From CAIKMD01 sp036501365 (GTDB lineage: Bacteria > Pseudomonadota > Alphaproteobacteria > ATCC43930 > CGMCC-115725), in the NCBI GenBank assembly GCA_036501365.1, contig DASYAL010000074.1, positions 62,001 through 126,000 of the forward strand: a stretch of 64,000 nucleotides of DNA, given 5' to 3'. This document shows positions 33,197 through 41,652 of this stretch, piece by piece. The translations under genes and the position numbers were made by a program. Below the pieces are notes generated by a model. The model made no database searches and was not told the DNA's origin. It worked only from the letters and a program-made list of their open reading frames with translations. Positions within the stretch are counted from its first letter, which is position 1. Each line of letters starts with the position of its first letter.

Positions 33197-34645
33197 GTGA
33201 CAGCCGACGAGGGCTCGGTCGCCAAAGGCGACTGGTCGGAGCTGTTCCGCGACGGGCGCGGACTTTACTCGGCGCTGATCATCGGCGGCATCGCTATGCA
33301 TGCGACCCAGATGCTGGTGATCGCGATCATCATGCCGACGATCGTCGGCGATATCGGCGGCGCTCCCTACTACACCTGGGCGGCGATGCTCTACACCATC
33401 GGCTCGATCGTCGGCAGCTCCTCGACCGGGGTAGTATGGTCGCGGCTCGGGGCACGCAAAGGCTACGCGCTTGGCGCCGCGGTGCTCGCGACCGGCACCG
33501 TCGCCTGTGCGCTCGCCCCCGACATGTTCAGCCTGATCGCGGCGCGTGGTATCCAGGGTTGGGCCGGCGGCCTCGTCTCCGGCAGCGGCACCGCGCTCAT
33601 CACCAGCCTTTACGATGCGCGGCTCAGGACACGCATCCTCGCGATCTCGCAAGGCGCTTTCACCGTTTGCCATCTCGGTGGGCCGGTGGTCGGCGGGCTC
33701 TTCGCCGCGATCCATTGGTGGCGCGGCTCGTTCTGGCTGATGGCGCCGTTCATGCTCGGCTTCGTGCTGATCGCCTGGATCAAGATCCCGGCGCGCCTCG
33801 ATACCGAAGCCGAGCGCAGCGCCGTGCCGCCCTTCCCCTTCTTCCGCCTCGGCATGCTCGCGACCGGCGTCTGCGCTATCGCGGCGATCGGCACGATCGA
33901 CAGCCCGCTCTGGGGCGCGTCCTGTCTTATTCTCGCAGTGGCGCTGGTCGCGGCGACCTTCCGGCTCGATCGCGACGCGGGCAACAAGCTCTTTCCGGCG
34001 CACGCGCTCTCGCTCAGCGTGCCGATCGGTCTCTGCCTCTGGACGCTGACCATGCATGCGATGGCGCAGACCTCGGTTACGCTGTTCCTACCGCTGCTGT
34101 TGCAGGTGGTGCACGGCGTCTCGCCGGTTTTCGTCAATTTCGTCACCATCGCGATCTCGTTCGGCTGGACTGTCGCCAGTTTCGCCGTCTCGGGCTGGTC
34201 CGGCACGCGCGAGCGCCTCGCGGTCGCTTTTGGACCGCTGCTCGCCTTCACGGCACTCGTCAGCATCACCATCGTCGCGACCGAGCCGCAGCTCGCGCTC
34301 CTTACTGTCGCCGCCTTTGCGATGGGGCTGGGCATCGGCACTTACAATGTCCATCTCGTCGCGCGCACCATGGACAGCGCGCCGCCCGGCGAGCAGCGCA
34401 CCACCGCCGCGGCGCTCAACTCGGTGCGCTCTCTCGGCACGGCGTTCGGCGCGGCGATTGCCGGCGTGATCGCCAACGCCGCCGGGCTCGGCGATGCCAC
34501 CGATCCGGGTGCGGTCGGCCACGCGGTCTCGACTGTCTATACGTGCTGCTGCCTGCCGTTCGGCTTCGCGGTGCTGTGCGCCTTGCGCTTTATCCGCATC
34601 GCGATGCCGCGTACGAGTCCCGTCGCCGCCGCGATCGCCGATTAG
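33197..34645 (+). CDS. MFS transporter (DHA2-like efflux pump)
   Basis: The 482-residue protein has about fourteen hydrophobic helices. It includes GGIAMHATQMLVIAIIMPTIVGDIGG, a drug/H+ antiporter-type first helix, WSRLGARKGYALGAAVLATG, and ARGIQGWAGGLVSGSG, matching DHA2-type multidrug MFS pumps. GTG 33197 follows GGGGGG; the longer upstream frame overlaps the divergent dehydrogenase and lacks homology. Its substrate is unknown. Confidence 0.82.
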   Translation: MTADEGSVAKGDWSELFRDGRGLYSALIIGGIAMHATQMLVIAIIMPTIVGDIGGAPYYTWAAMLYTIGSIVGSSSTGVVWSRLGARKGYALGAAVLATGTVACALAPDMFSLIAARGIQGWAGGLVSGSGTALITSLYDARLRTRILAISQGAFTVCHLGGPVVGGLFAAIHWWRGSFWLMAPFMLGFVLIAWIKIPARLDTEAERSAVPPFPFFRLGMLATGVCAIAAIGTIDSPLWGASCLILAVALVAATFRLDRDAGNKLFPAHALSLSVPIGLCLWTLTMHAMAQTSVTLFLPLLLQVVHGVSPVFVNFVTIAISFGWTVASFAVSGWSGTRERLAVAFGPLLAFTALVSITIVATEPQLALLTVAAFAMGLGIGTYNVHLVARTMDSAPPGEQRTTAAALNSVRSLGTAFGAAIAGVIANAAGLGDATDPGAVGHAVSTVYTCCCLPFGFAVLCALRFIRIAMPRTSPVAAAIAD

Positions 34646-34654
34646 GCGGTCGCG

Positions 34655-35824
34655 TCAGGCCTGGTGGCCGTAGAGCCAATCGAGCGGCGCGTAGTCGGTC
34701 GCCGAGCGCTTAGCCATCATCGCGTTGCGCAATTGCGCATTGACGCCGTCGAGATGGAAGAACGCGCCCATTGCCCGCGCCGTCAGCTGCACCCGCGCCG
34801 TGCGCAGATAACGCGCGTCGCGATAAGCGGCGAGCGCCTGCGCCGGATCGGGTTTCTCGGCGACGTGGCGCGCGAGGCAATAGGCGTCCTCGATTGCCTG
34901 GCAGGCACCTTGGGCGATGTATTGGAACATCGGATGGGCGGCATCGCCCAAGAGCGCGATGCGGTTCCGCACCCAATCGCCGATCGGCTCGCGGTCGTAC
35001 ATCGGCCATCGGACATGACGCCACATCAGCTTCACGCTGTCGCGCACATAGCCGCAGCATTGCGCGAAATGCGCATCGAGCTGCTCGGGCGTGCCCCAAT
35101 CATCGGCGTTGGTCGAATAGGTCGGGCTGCGAAACACCGCGACCTGGTTGAACTCTTCGCCGTGACGGATCGAATACTGCACGAAATGCATCACCGGCCC
35201 GACCCACATCACCACCGTATCGGCGCCGGCATGTGCGGAGATCTGGTTGATCGGCATGGTGCCGCGATAGGCGACGTAAGGCACCCGGGTCGGCTCGTCC
35301 TCGTGCAGCATGCGGCGAATCCCCGACCACAGCCCGTCGGCGCCGATCAGCAGCTCAGTCTCGAACGTGTCGCCATCGGCGCAGCGCGCCCGCGCAGCGT
35401 TGCCGAGATCCTCGACTGCGACCACATCGCGCGAGGCTTCGAGTGCGACACGTCCGCTCTGGCGGCACGCCTCGAGCAGCGCCGCGAGCAGATCACCGCG
35501 ATGCATCACCAGATAGGGATGACCGAAATGCTTGCGGAACGGCTCGCCGAGATCGACCGACGTGATCGGCTTCTCGGCCAACGCATCCATCCACAAGAGG
35601 CGTGCGGGAAAGACCGCGTGCGCGGCGAGCGCGTCCATGACGCCGAGCTCGGCCAGGACGCGTGTCGCGTTGGGTGCGAGCTGCAAGCCGGCGCCGATCT
35701 CGGTGAAGGCCGCGGCCTTTTCGAGCACATGCACTTCGCGGCCACGCCGCGCCAGCGCCAGCGCCGCCGTCAATCCGCCGATACCGCCGCCGACGACGAG
35801 GCATGGAACCTTGTGCGTGCTCAT
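34655..35824 (-). CDS. FAD-dependent aromatic monooxygenase
   Basis: The 389-residue class A flavoprotein hydroxylase has the FAD-binding GVVGGGIGGL-type motif (CLVVGGGIGGLTAALALARRG), the ELLIGADGLWSGIRR (DG) motif and the second FAD motif IALLGDAAHPMFQYIAQGA. The region VPYVAYRGTMPINQI is typical of salicylate, 3-hydroxybenzoate and 6-hydroxynicotinate hydroxylases, so NADH-dependent ring hydroxylation is expected. AGGGAGC precedes the start at 35824. It is divergent from an MFS transporter, with a MarR-type operator between, and probably supplies substrate to the ring-cleavage enzyme at 39982. Confidence 0.87.
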   Translation of the reverse strand: MSTHKVPCLVVGGGIGGLTAALALARRGREVHVLEKAAAFTEIGAGLQLAPNATRVLAELGVMDALAAHAVFPARLLWMDALAEKPITSVDLGEPFRKHFGHPYLVMHRGDLLAALLEACRQSGRVALEASRDVVAVEDLGNAARARCADGDTFETELLIGADGLWSGIRRMLHEDEPTRVPYVAYRGTMPINQISAHAGADTVVMWVGPVMHFVQYSIRHGEEFNQVAVFRSPTYSTNADDWGTPEQLDAHFAQCCGYVRDSVKLMWRHVRWPMYDREPIGDWVRNRIALLGDAAHPMFQYIAQGACQAIEDAYCLARHVAEKPDPAQALAAYRDARYLRTARVQLTARAMGAFFHLDGVNAQLRNAMMAKRSATDYAPLDWLYGHQA

Positions 35825-35865
35825 GATGCTCCCTGGAGCGCTGCGGGCTCGCGCCCGGAAATCAA

Positions 35866-35883
35866 TTGACACTAAGTTGTCAA
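35866..35883. promoter_or_regulatory. MarR-type operator, TTGACA-N6-TGTCAA
   Basis: TTGACA (35866-35871) and TGTCAA (35878-35883) are perfect 6-bp inverted half-sites separated by CTAAGT. The same half-sites with the same 6-base spacing are in the larger palindrome at 39911-39940. It lies between the divergent monooxygenase (start 35824) and MFS gene (start 35972), where it can block both promoters. Confidence 0.65.
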
Positions 35884-35971
35884 CATGACAGCCTCAAAGT
35901 CAATAAGGTGCGGCACGCGCATGCCAAGACGCAAGGCGCGAAAGCCCCGCCCGGCAAGGGGAGGACGGAGC

Positions 35972-37309
35972 ATGGCGGCGCGGACAGGATCGGCCGATAG
36001 CAAGGACGCGCTTTCGACCGCGGTCGTCACCAAGCTCTTCTGGCGCATCGTGCCGCTCCTCTTTCTGCTCGTCCTCCTCAATTATATCGACCGCTCGAAT
36101 CTCGGTTTTGCCGCGCTGCAGATGAACAGCCAGCTCGGCTTCACGCCGCAAGTCTACGGCACCGGCGCGTCGATCTTCTTCATCGGCTATCTCATCGCGC
36201 AGATCCCGGCCAATCTCCTCACCCATAAATTCGGCGCACGGCGGGTGATCGCCTGGATCATGATCGCCTGGGGACTGGTCGCCGCCGCCATGGCGATGAT
36301 TAGCGACACGACGTCGTTCTATACGCTGCGTTTCCTGCTCGCGATCGCCGAAGCCGGGATGATCCCGGGCGCGACGCTCTATATCAGCCAGTGGTTCCCG
36401 CAACGCGAGCGCGGCCGCGCCATCGGCACGCTCTACACGGCGACCGCGCTGGCCGTGGTGATCGCGGGGCCGGTCTCGGGCGCGATTCTCGAAATGCCCG
36501 GCTGGCTCGGTTTCAAACCGTGGCAGTGGATGTTCGTCATCGAGGCCGCGCCGACGATTCTGATCGGCCTCTTCATCGGCCGCATCCTCAGCGACGCTCC
36601 CAGCGAAGCCTCCTGGCTCAACGCAAGCGAGCGCAACGAATTGATCGCGACCCTCGCGCGAGAGCGGCGCAATGTCGGCGCCTTCAAGATCACCGGCGGA
36701 TTTTCTGCGCTGGCGAATTGGCGCATCTGGGTGCTGTTCTTCACCTATTTCTGTATCGCCGCGCAGTTCCTCGGCATGGTGCTTTGGCTGCCGCAGATCA
36801 TCCGCCACTTGCAAAACCTGCCGCCTTTCGAGATCGGCCTCATCACCGCGATCCCCTATCTGATCAGCGTCGTGCTGATGGTCGTCGTTGGCCGGCATTC
36901 GGACCGCACCGGCACGCGCTCGCCCTATGTGATCGCCGGCCTGCTGACCGGTTCGATCGGCATGGCGCTGAGCGGCTATCTGACCAACAGCCCGATGTGG
37001 TCGCTGACCGCCCTGATCGTTGCGATCGCCGGCTCCAACCCGCTGGTCGGGCCGTTCTGGTCCTTCGCGACCGGCTTCCTCGAAGACCGCGCCGCTGCCG
37101 TCGGCATCGGCCTCTTGTCGGGCGGCGGCTCGATCGGCGGTTTCGTTTCGGTTTATGTGCTCGGCGTGTTCCGCGAGCGCTTCGGGAGCTTCGAGGCGGG
37201 GCTTTATTTCATGGCCGGCGTTGGCGTCGTCGGCGCGATCCTGATGTGGATTGCATCGCGCGGCCGCGAGCAAGTCTTGCTCGGCCAGTCGGTCACGCCC
37301 GCGCGTTGA
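35972..37309 (+). CDS. MFS transporter, anion:cation symporter (ACS) family
   Basis: The 445-residue, twelve-helix protein has ACS-family motifs: LVLLNYIDRSNLGFAALQMN in helix 1, ANLLTHKFGARRVIAWIMI, LRFLLAIAEAGMIPGATLY and WFPQRERGRAIG. ACS members import aromatic or sugar acids such as phthalate, 4-hydroxyphenylacetate and tartrate. The start has GGGGAGGACGGAG upstream. The shared operator upstream makes it the likely uptake system for the substrate of the 34.6-42.5 kb catabolic island. Confidence 0.88.
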   Translation: MAARTGSADSKDALSTAVVTKLFWRIVPLLFLLVLLNYIDRSNLGFAALQMNSQLGFTPQVYGTGASIFFIGYLIAQIPANLLTHKFGARRVIAWIMIAWGLVAAAMAMISDTTSFYTLRFLLAIAEAGMIPGATLYISQWFPQRERGRAIGTLYTATALAVVIAGPVSGAILEMPGWLGFKPWQWMFVIEAAPTILIGLFIGRILSDAPSEASWLNASERNELIATLARERRNVGAFKITGGFSALANWRIWVLFFTYFCIAAQFLGMVLWLPQIIRHLQNLPPFEIGLITAIPYLISVVLMVVVGRHSDRTGTRSPYVIAGLLTGSIGMALSGYLTNSPMWSLTALIVAIAGSNPLVGPFWSFATGFLEDRAAAVGIGLLSGGGSIGGFVSVYVLGVFRERFGSFEAGLYFMAGVGVVGAILMWIASRGREQVLLGQSVTPAR

Positions 37310-37310
37310 G

Positions 37311-38330
37311 CTAGCGCGCGATCGCTGCGTGAAGCTCGAGCAAACGCTGCACCGTCTCGGGCGGGCGGCGGCCGAAGCCGCATTCGGTGGCGATGCCGAA
37401 GCTCGCGCGGAACCGCTCCGCCGCGGCGATGCGGCGGCGCGCGCCGTCGATGCCATCGGTCGCATGTACGAGGCCGAGATAGAGCTCGGTCGCGGCCGGC
37501 AGCGCCAGCCTTGAGAGCGGCGCGAAATACGCATCGTCGTCGCGGCTGCGCGGCACCGGCATATGGAAATAGCTGATCGGGCGCGGCAAGGCCTCCGCCA
37601 GATCGTCGGCGAGATCGACCATGATCGCCATGTCGCGCGGCTCGAGCGAATGACGGTGATTCATGTCGCCGTAGCAAAAGTGATAGCCGAGATCGACGCC
37701 GCGCGGCACTGCCGCGCCGAGCCGGCGCAAACGATCGATCAGACCGCTGCGCGAATCATCGATCCCGCTCTTGCGCGCGCCTTCGAGGATCAAGAGCTCG
37801 AACACCGTGTCCCACTGGATCGCAAGCTCCGCGGCCGGCACCGCCGCGGCGATCGCCGCTACCTCGGCCAGCACCGCGCGCCAGTACGCGCGCTCGAGCG
37901 CGGCACGCTGCTCCGGCGTGATCAGTACTTGAAGAAAAGCGGGCGGCGTTGGCATCGCCACCAGCAGCCGCGCGCCGCCAGCGATCACGCCGGCTTTTTT
38001 CAGCCGCGCAAAGATCGCGTAGGAATTGCGTGCGTAATCGGCATAGCCGAGCTGGCCGAAGCTCACCCCGGCCGGATCGATGCCAGGCTTCACACGGTAA
38101 TAAGCGCGCGCCGAGCGGTTGGCGGCGTAATCGATCGTGCCACCCGGCAGTTCGAATTGCGGATGATCGCGAACGAGATGCGAGAGCCATTGCACCCAAT
38201 CGCCGCGCGCGCCGGTCTCGCCGTCCGGCATCCGCGCAATAAGGCCGCCGAGGGTTTCCGCCGTGGCGCGGAAAACAGCCTCGCTGTCCGCGAGCGGCAC
38301 ACTGCTAACCAGATGAGCGGCGCGGGCCAT
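37311..38330 (-). CDS. MetE/UROD-like TIM-barrel protein
   Basis: The 339-residue soluble protein resembles the C-terminal barrel of cobalamin-independent methionine synthase. It has LAIQWDTVFELLILEG, LGYHFCYGDMNHRHSLEP with a possible metal-binding His/Cys cluster, and FGIATECGFGRRPPETVQRLLELH at the end, near the MetE Zn-binding CG motif. It is too short for a full MetE (about 750 residues), so it is a one-domain relative, perhaps a methyltransferase or demethylase. Start 38330 follows the upstream gene's stop by 3 bp, so it is coupled to it. It is convergent with the MFS gene. Confidence 0.72.
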   Translation of the reverse strand: MARAAHLVSSVPLADSEAVFRATAETLGGLIARMPDGETGARGDWVQWLSHLVRDHPQFELPGGTIDYAANRSARAYYRVKPGIDPAGVSFGQLGYADYARNSYAIFARLKKAGVIAGGARLLVAMPTPPAFLQVLITPEQRAALERAYWRAVLAEVAAIAAAVPAAELAIQWDTVFELLILEGARKSGIDDSRSGLIDRLRRLGAAVPRGVDLGYHFCYGDMNHRHSLEPRDMAIMVDLADDLAEALPRPISYFHMPVPRSRDDDAYFAPLSRLALPAATELYLGLVHATDGIDGARRRIAAAERFRASFGIATECGFGRRPPETVQRLLELHAAIAR

Positions 38331-38333
38331 CCG

Positions 38334-39368
38334 TCAGGTCAAATGGCCGGCATCGCGGTAATAACGCTCGGCGCCGGGATGGAGCGGAATGCCGACATGA
38401 CACGCCGCCTTTGGGTCGATTGGGTAAGAGACCGGGCTGCGCTCTGGCGGGATGTGCCGGTATTGCATCTCGAGCGTGTCCCAGCGCTCGATCAGACACC
38501 AGGCGAGCGCATAAGCGACGTCGTCAGGCAGGTCGGTGGTGGTGATCAGCGCGAAATGCGAAAAATCCATGAACTCCATCTCGCGATCAATGCCGCGCAG
38601 ATAATCCTTGCGCAAAGTCGCGCTCGGCAGCCCGAACTCCGCCTTCAGCCCGTCGCGCGCCTGCGGCTCGATCGGCAGGAAGACGAGATCGCGTTTTTCC
38701 GCGAGTTCTTGCCAATAGGTCGTCATCACCGCTTCCTGCACGATCAGATCCGCATCGCCGTCGAGCATGTCGCGGGTGCAACCGCGCGGCTCGTCATGCT
38801 CGATGAAAGTGGAGCCGCTTTTCTCGAGCGCCGCACGCGGCAGGCCATGGGCTTCGAGGAGCATATGCCCGGCGATGCCGATGAAGGAGATGCCGTCATT
38901 CGGCCCGAGGGTGATGCGCAGCTTCGGCTTCGTCTCGCGCAGCTCGGCCCAAGAGCGAATGCCGAGATCGCGCCGCAGCGCGACGATCATGCGATCGTGC
39001 TGCGGCACATAGCCGATTGCGCGGAGATGGGGGAAGCTCTCGCCGGCGCAGGCGCCCTGCCCTTCCATCGCCATCTTCATGAACGGCACCGGCACGACGA
39101 AGGCGGCATCGACCTCGCCGCGGCCGACGGCTTGCACATTGTCCATGCCGCCGCGGCCGTTCCAGATCGCGTAGCGCGTATAAGGCCCGGCGAGGCAGGT
39201 GAACTCGTAGCCCAAGAAGCCGAGCGCGCGATGGAGATTGGCGCGGCCCCAATCGCCCTGGAACTGGAGGCGCAGCGAGCGCGCGATCTTCGGCGGCGGC
39301 ACGGCCGAGCGCCGCTTCGCCATGCGGTTGGCGGGGTCTTGGGCTTCGATCTTGCCGGCATCGCTCAT
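38334..39368 (-). CDS. TAXI/NMT1-type solute-binding-like protein without signal peptide
   Basis: The 344-residue protein has a periplasmic-binding fold of TAXI type (LQFQGDWGRANLHRALGFLGYEF, VGRGEVDAAFVVPVPFMKMA, LRITLGPNDGISFIGIAGHMLLEAHG). The N-terminus MSDAGKIEAQDPANRMAKRR is charged and carries no signal peptide or lipobox, so it appears cytoplasmic. GGGAGGATGAG fixes the start. It lies between the MarR gene and the MetE-like gene in one minus-strand operon; no TRAP permease is present. It could be a ligand sensor or an enzyme of this fold rather than a transport protein. Confidence 0.72.
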   Translation of the reverse strand: MSDAGKIEAQDPANRMAKRRSAVPPPKIARSLRLQFQGDWGRANLHRALGFLGYEFTCLAGPYTRYAIWNGRGGMDNVQAVGRGEVDAAFVVPVPFMKMAMEGQGACAGESFPHLRAIGYVPQHDRMIVALRRDLGIRSWAELRETKPKLRITLGPNDGISFIGIAGHMLLEAHGLPRAALEKSGSTFIEHDEPRGCTRDMLDGDADLIVQEAVMTTYWQELAEKRDLVFLPIEPQARDGLKAEFGLPSATLRKDYLRGIDREMEFMDFSHFALITTTDLPDDVAYALAWCLIERWDTLEMQYRHIPPERSPVSYPIDPKAACHVGIPLHPGAERYYRDAGHLT

Positions 39369-39410
39369 CTCATCCTCCCGATCTTCGTTCGTTTGTCTCA
39401 ACGCCTCGCG

Positions 39411-39896
39411 TCACGGCCGCTCCAGCGCCCGCTTGAGGCGGCGCAGAACATCGGCCGTCGCCGCCAGCTCGGCGGCGGTGAAATGCGCCGCGGTCGCATT
39501 CGCCCAGATCGCCTGGCGGCGGCCGAGACGCTGGCGCAACGCCATGCCCTGCTTGGTCAGCGCGACCAGCTTGGCACGGCGATGACTGGGGTTGTCGACG
39601 AATTCGGCGATACCGCTTTCGACCAGCCAGTCGGCGATGCGCTGTACGTTCTGCCGCGTCAGCCCCATCTGCCGCGCCGCCATCGCGACGGTCTTCGGCT
39701 CCTTGCCGACCGCGCCCAGCACCTGCCAACGCGCGCTGGTCATGCCGAGATCGCGCGTCATCGCATCGCCCACCGCGATCATGGTGCCGTTCAGACGAAA
39801 CAGCTCGATCACCAAGTCGGTGAAGGCGTCGCCGCCTTCGGTGCGCGCCCGGGGCGCGACGGCGCGGCGCGGCACGGGAGTGGCGGCGAGCGACAT
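39411..39896 (-). CDS. MarR-family regulator of the catabolic island
   Basis: The 161-residue protein has an N-terminal basic tail, a dimerisation helix (FTDLVIELFRLNGTMIAVGDAM), a winged HTH (SARWQVLGAVGKEPKTVAMAARQMGLTRQNVQRIADWL) and a wing NPSHRRAKLVALTKQG. It is divergent from the bicupin-Rieske gene. A perfect 12-bp inverted repeat lies 15 bp before its start and recurs in shortened form at 35866-35883, so it probably represses both promoters until a pathway aromatic acid binds. The regulatory role is inferred from this site sharing. Confidence 0.88.
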   Translation of the reverse strand: MSLAATPVPRRAVAPRARTEGGDAFTDLVIELFRLNGTMIAVGDAMTRDLGMTSARWQVLGAVGKEPKTVAMAARQMGLTRQNVQRIADWLVESGIAEFVDNPSHRRAKLVALTKQGMALRQRLGRRQAIWANATAAHFTAAELAATADVLRRLKRALERP

Positions 39897-39910
39897 GCGA
39901 GGCTTATCCG

Positions 39911-39940
39911 GCCATATTGACAACATCTTGTCAATATGGC
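39911..39940. promoter_or_regulatory. Operator: perfect 12-bp inverted repeat
   Basis: GCCATATTGACA (39911-39922) and TGTCAATATGGC (39929-39940) are perfectly inverted around ACATCT. The inner TTGACA-N6-TGTCAA is identical to the site at 35866-35883. It lies 15 bp from the marR start and 42 bp from the bicupin-Rieske start, in the position for autoregulation and control of the dioxygenase. Confidence 0.75.
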
Positions 39941-39981
39941 GTGATGGATGGAACAGAGGTTCATCGCGGGAGGGCGCAACC

Positions 39982-41637
39982 ATGCGACGCAAGAACCGGT
40001 TCGAGACCTACAAGGAAGCCGCGAGCCGCGGCAATTACGACGAATTCCCGATGCTGGAAGTGGGCATCGATCCACAGCTTCATTTGAGCCGCAACAACGT
40101 CGCTCAGCCTTTCTTCCTCGTCTGCGAGCAGGACAGCATCATCGTGCAGATGTCGGGCGCGGCGCAGGTCGAGTTCCGCAATTCGCCCGCCAACTACTTC
40201 AACCTCGCGCTCGGCGATTTCGTCTATGTGCCCGGCGGAACGCCGCATCGCGTCGTGCCGACGAGCGAATCGATCCATCTGCGCTACAAGGCGGCGCGCG
40301 CGGGCCTCGAAGCCGCGGTTTGGTTCAAGGGCGCCGACGAGGTCGCGCGCCTGACTTGGGATTGCGGCAAGGAGTTGCCGCAAGAAGGCTATCTGCGCGC
40401 CTGCCGCGCCTTCAATGCCGATCCGAAGCTGCGCGGCGGCCTGCCGGAAATCGATCTCGCGCCGTTTCATTGGGCCGAGGTCGCGGCCGAGGTGAAAGAG
40501 GCCGAGGCCTTCGAAGCCGCCCACGGGCACAAGAAGCCTGCCGGCGAGGCGCCGCGCGCGATCCGCGAGACCTCCGTGCGCGAGATCGCATCCCCCTCGG
40601 ATGAGCGCATTCCGCTCAAGGTCAACATCTTCGACTTCGCGCGCACCGCGACCACCGCGCTCAATCCGCTTTTCCCCTATTTCGCGCCGGGCTGCATCGT
40701 GCCCTGCGTCACGGTGCAGGATCCGGGCGCGCGCGGCGATATGGGCTACTTCGTCCACTACAACACCGTCCAGGAAGTGAATCTCTGCTTCGGCTCGAGC
40801 AACTCCTATCGCGTTCCCGGCGGCGTGTCGGTCGGGCCGACCACGCATCCGGTCGGCCAAAAGCCGGATCAACCGCCGACCCCGGCGATGTTCAATATCA
40901 GCGTGATCACGCAGCGCCAGGCCGTCGGCCAGGCGCAGCGCGAGGCAATGATCTTTCATTGCGACAAATGCGGCGAGCCGCTTTATCGCCGCGATTATGG
41001 CGCCGACGAATTCCCCGATCGGCTCGACGGGCCGACCGATCCGCAGATCATCGGCTTGCCGACGATCTCGCAATCATCCGCGGCCGTCGAGGCCTTTAAC
41101 AAGAGCGAGGACCAGCGCACCTGCAAGAGCTGCGGTCATGTCAGCAAGCCCTTTCCCGCCGCCTATTGGGGCTGGGATCATTACCGCCGCCGCACCGCGA
41201 TCGTCATCACCTCGCGCAAGATCATGGCCGATGCCGCCGTCCAGGGCGTCGGCATGACGGTCGGCGCCGCGCCGAGCGTCGCCGAGCCCAGCAGCCTCAA
41301 AGAGGCGGATCGGGGGGGCCTGCGCTTCCAGGCGGTAGCGAGAACATCCGAGCTCGGCGATGGCGAAATGAAGTCCGTCACCGTCGGCGCGAAAACGATC
41401 GCGCTCTACAATATCGGCGGCGGCCGATTCCACGCGACCGAGGCCTATTGCTCGCATGGCCACGCGCTGCTGACCGAAGGCTATATCGAAGGCGCGATCG
41501 TCGAATGCCCGATGCATGGCGGCACGTTCGAGATCGCCACCGGCAAGCCGGTCGGCCCGCCCTGCACGACGCCGCTGGTCAGCTATCCGGTGCGCGTCGA
41601 GGGCGACACCGTGCTGATCGGCGTCGCCGAGGAATGA
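39982..41637 (+). CDS. Bicupin 3-hydroxyanthranilate-dioxygenase-like protein fused to a Rieske ferredoxin
   Basis: The 551-residue protein has three parts. Residues about 25-320 form two cupins (VYVPGGTPHRVV near 90; NTVQEVNLCFG and GPTTHPVG near 261-292). Residues 320-390 carry two Cys pairs, CDKC (327-330) and CKSC (381-384), with SEDQRTCKSCG, as in the rubredoxin-like metal site of bacterial 3-hydroxyanthranilate 3,4-dioxygenase. Residues 445-551 are a Rieske domain with Cys490-x-His492 and Cys509-x2-His512. Dioxygenases of the first type cleave aminophenol-type rings without a reductase, so a fused ferredoxin is unusual; it could re-reduce oxidised iron. GGGAGGG fixes the start at 39982. 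Substrate is unknown; its neighbours suggest a hydroxylated aromatic acid. Confidence 0.8.
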   Translation: MRRKNRFETYKEAASRGNYDEFPMLEVGIDPQLHLSRNNVAQPFFLVCEQDSIIVQMSGAAQVEFRNSPANYFNLALGDFVYVPGGTPHRVVPTSESIHLRYKAARAGLEAAVWFKGADEVARLTWDCGKELPQEGYLRACRAFNADPKLRGGLPEIDLAPFHWAEVAAEVKEAEAFEAAHGHKKPAGEAPRAIRETSVREIASPSDERIPLKVNIFDFARTATTALNPLFPYFAPGCIVPCVTVQDPGARGDMGYFVHYNTVQEVNLCFGSSNSYRVPGGVSVGPTTHPVGQKPDQPPTPAMFNISVITQRQAVGQAQREAMIFHCDKCGEPLYRRDYGADEFPDRLDGPTDPQIIGLPTISQSSAAVEAFNKSEDQRTCKSCGHVSKPFPAAYWGWDHYRRRTAIVITSRKIMADAAVQGVGMTVGAAPSVAEPSSLKEADRGGLRFQAVARTSELGDGEMKSVTVGAKTIALYNIGGGRFHATEAYCSHGHALLTEGYIEGAIVECPMHGGTFEIATGKPVGPPCTTPLVSYPVRVEGDTVLIGVAEE

Positions 41638-41652
41638 CGCGCGGCGCCCGCG

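Noticed and set aside
37563..39920. Open frame of 785 codons on the plus strand
   Set aside because: It runs antisense through the MetE-like, TAXI and MarR genes, whose family motifs are clear; the plus-strand product has no homology I recognise.
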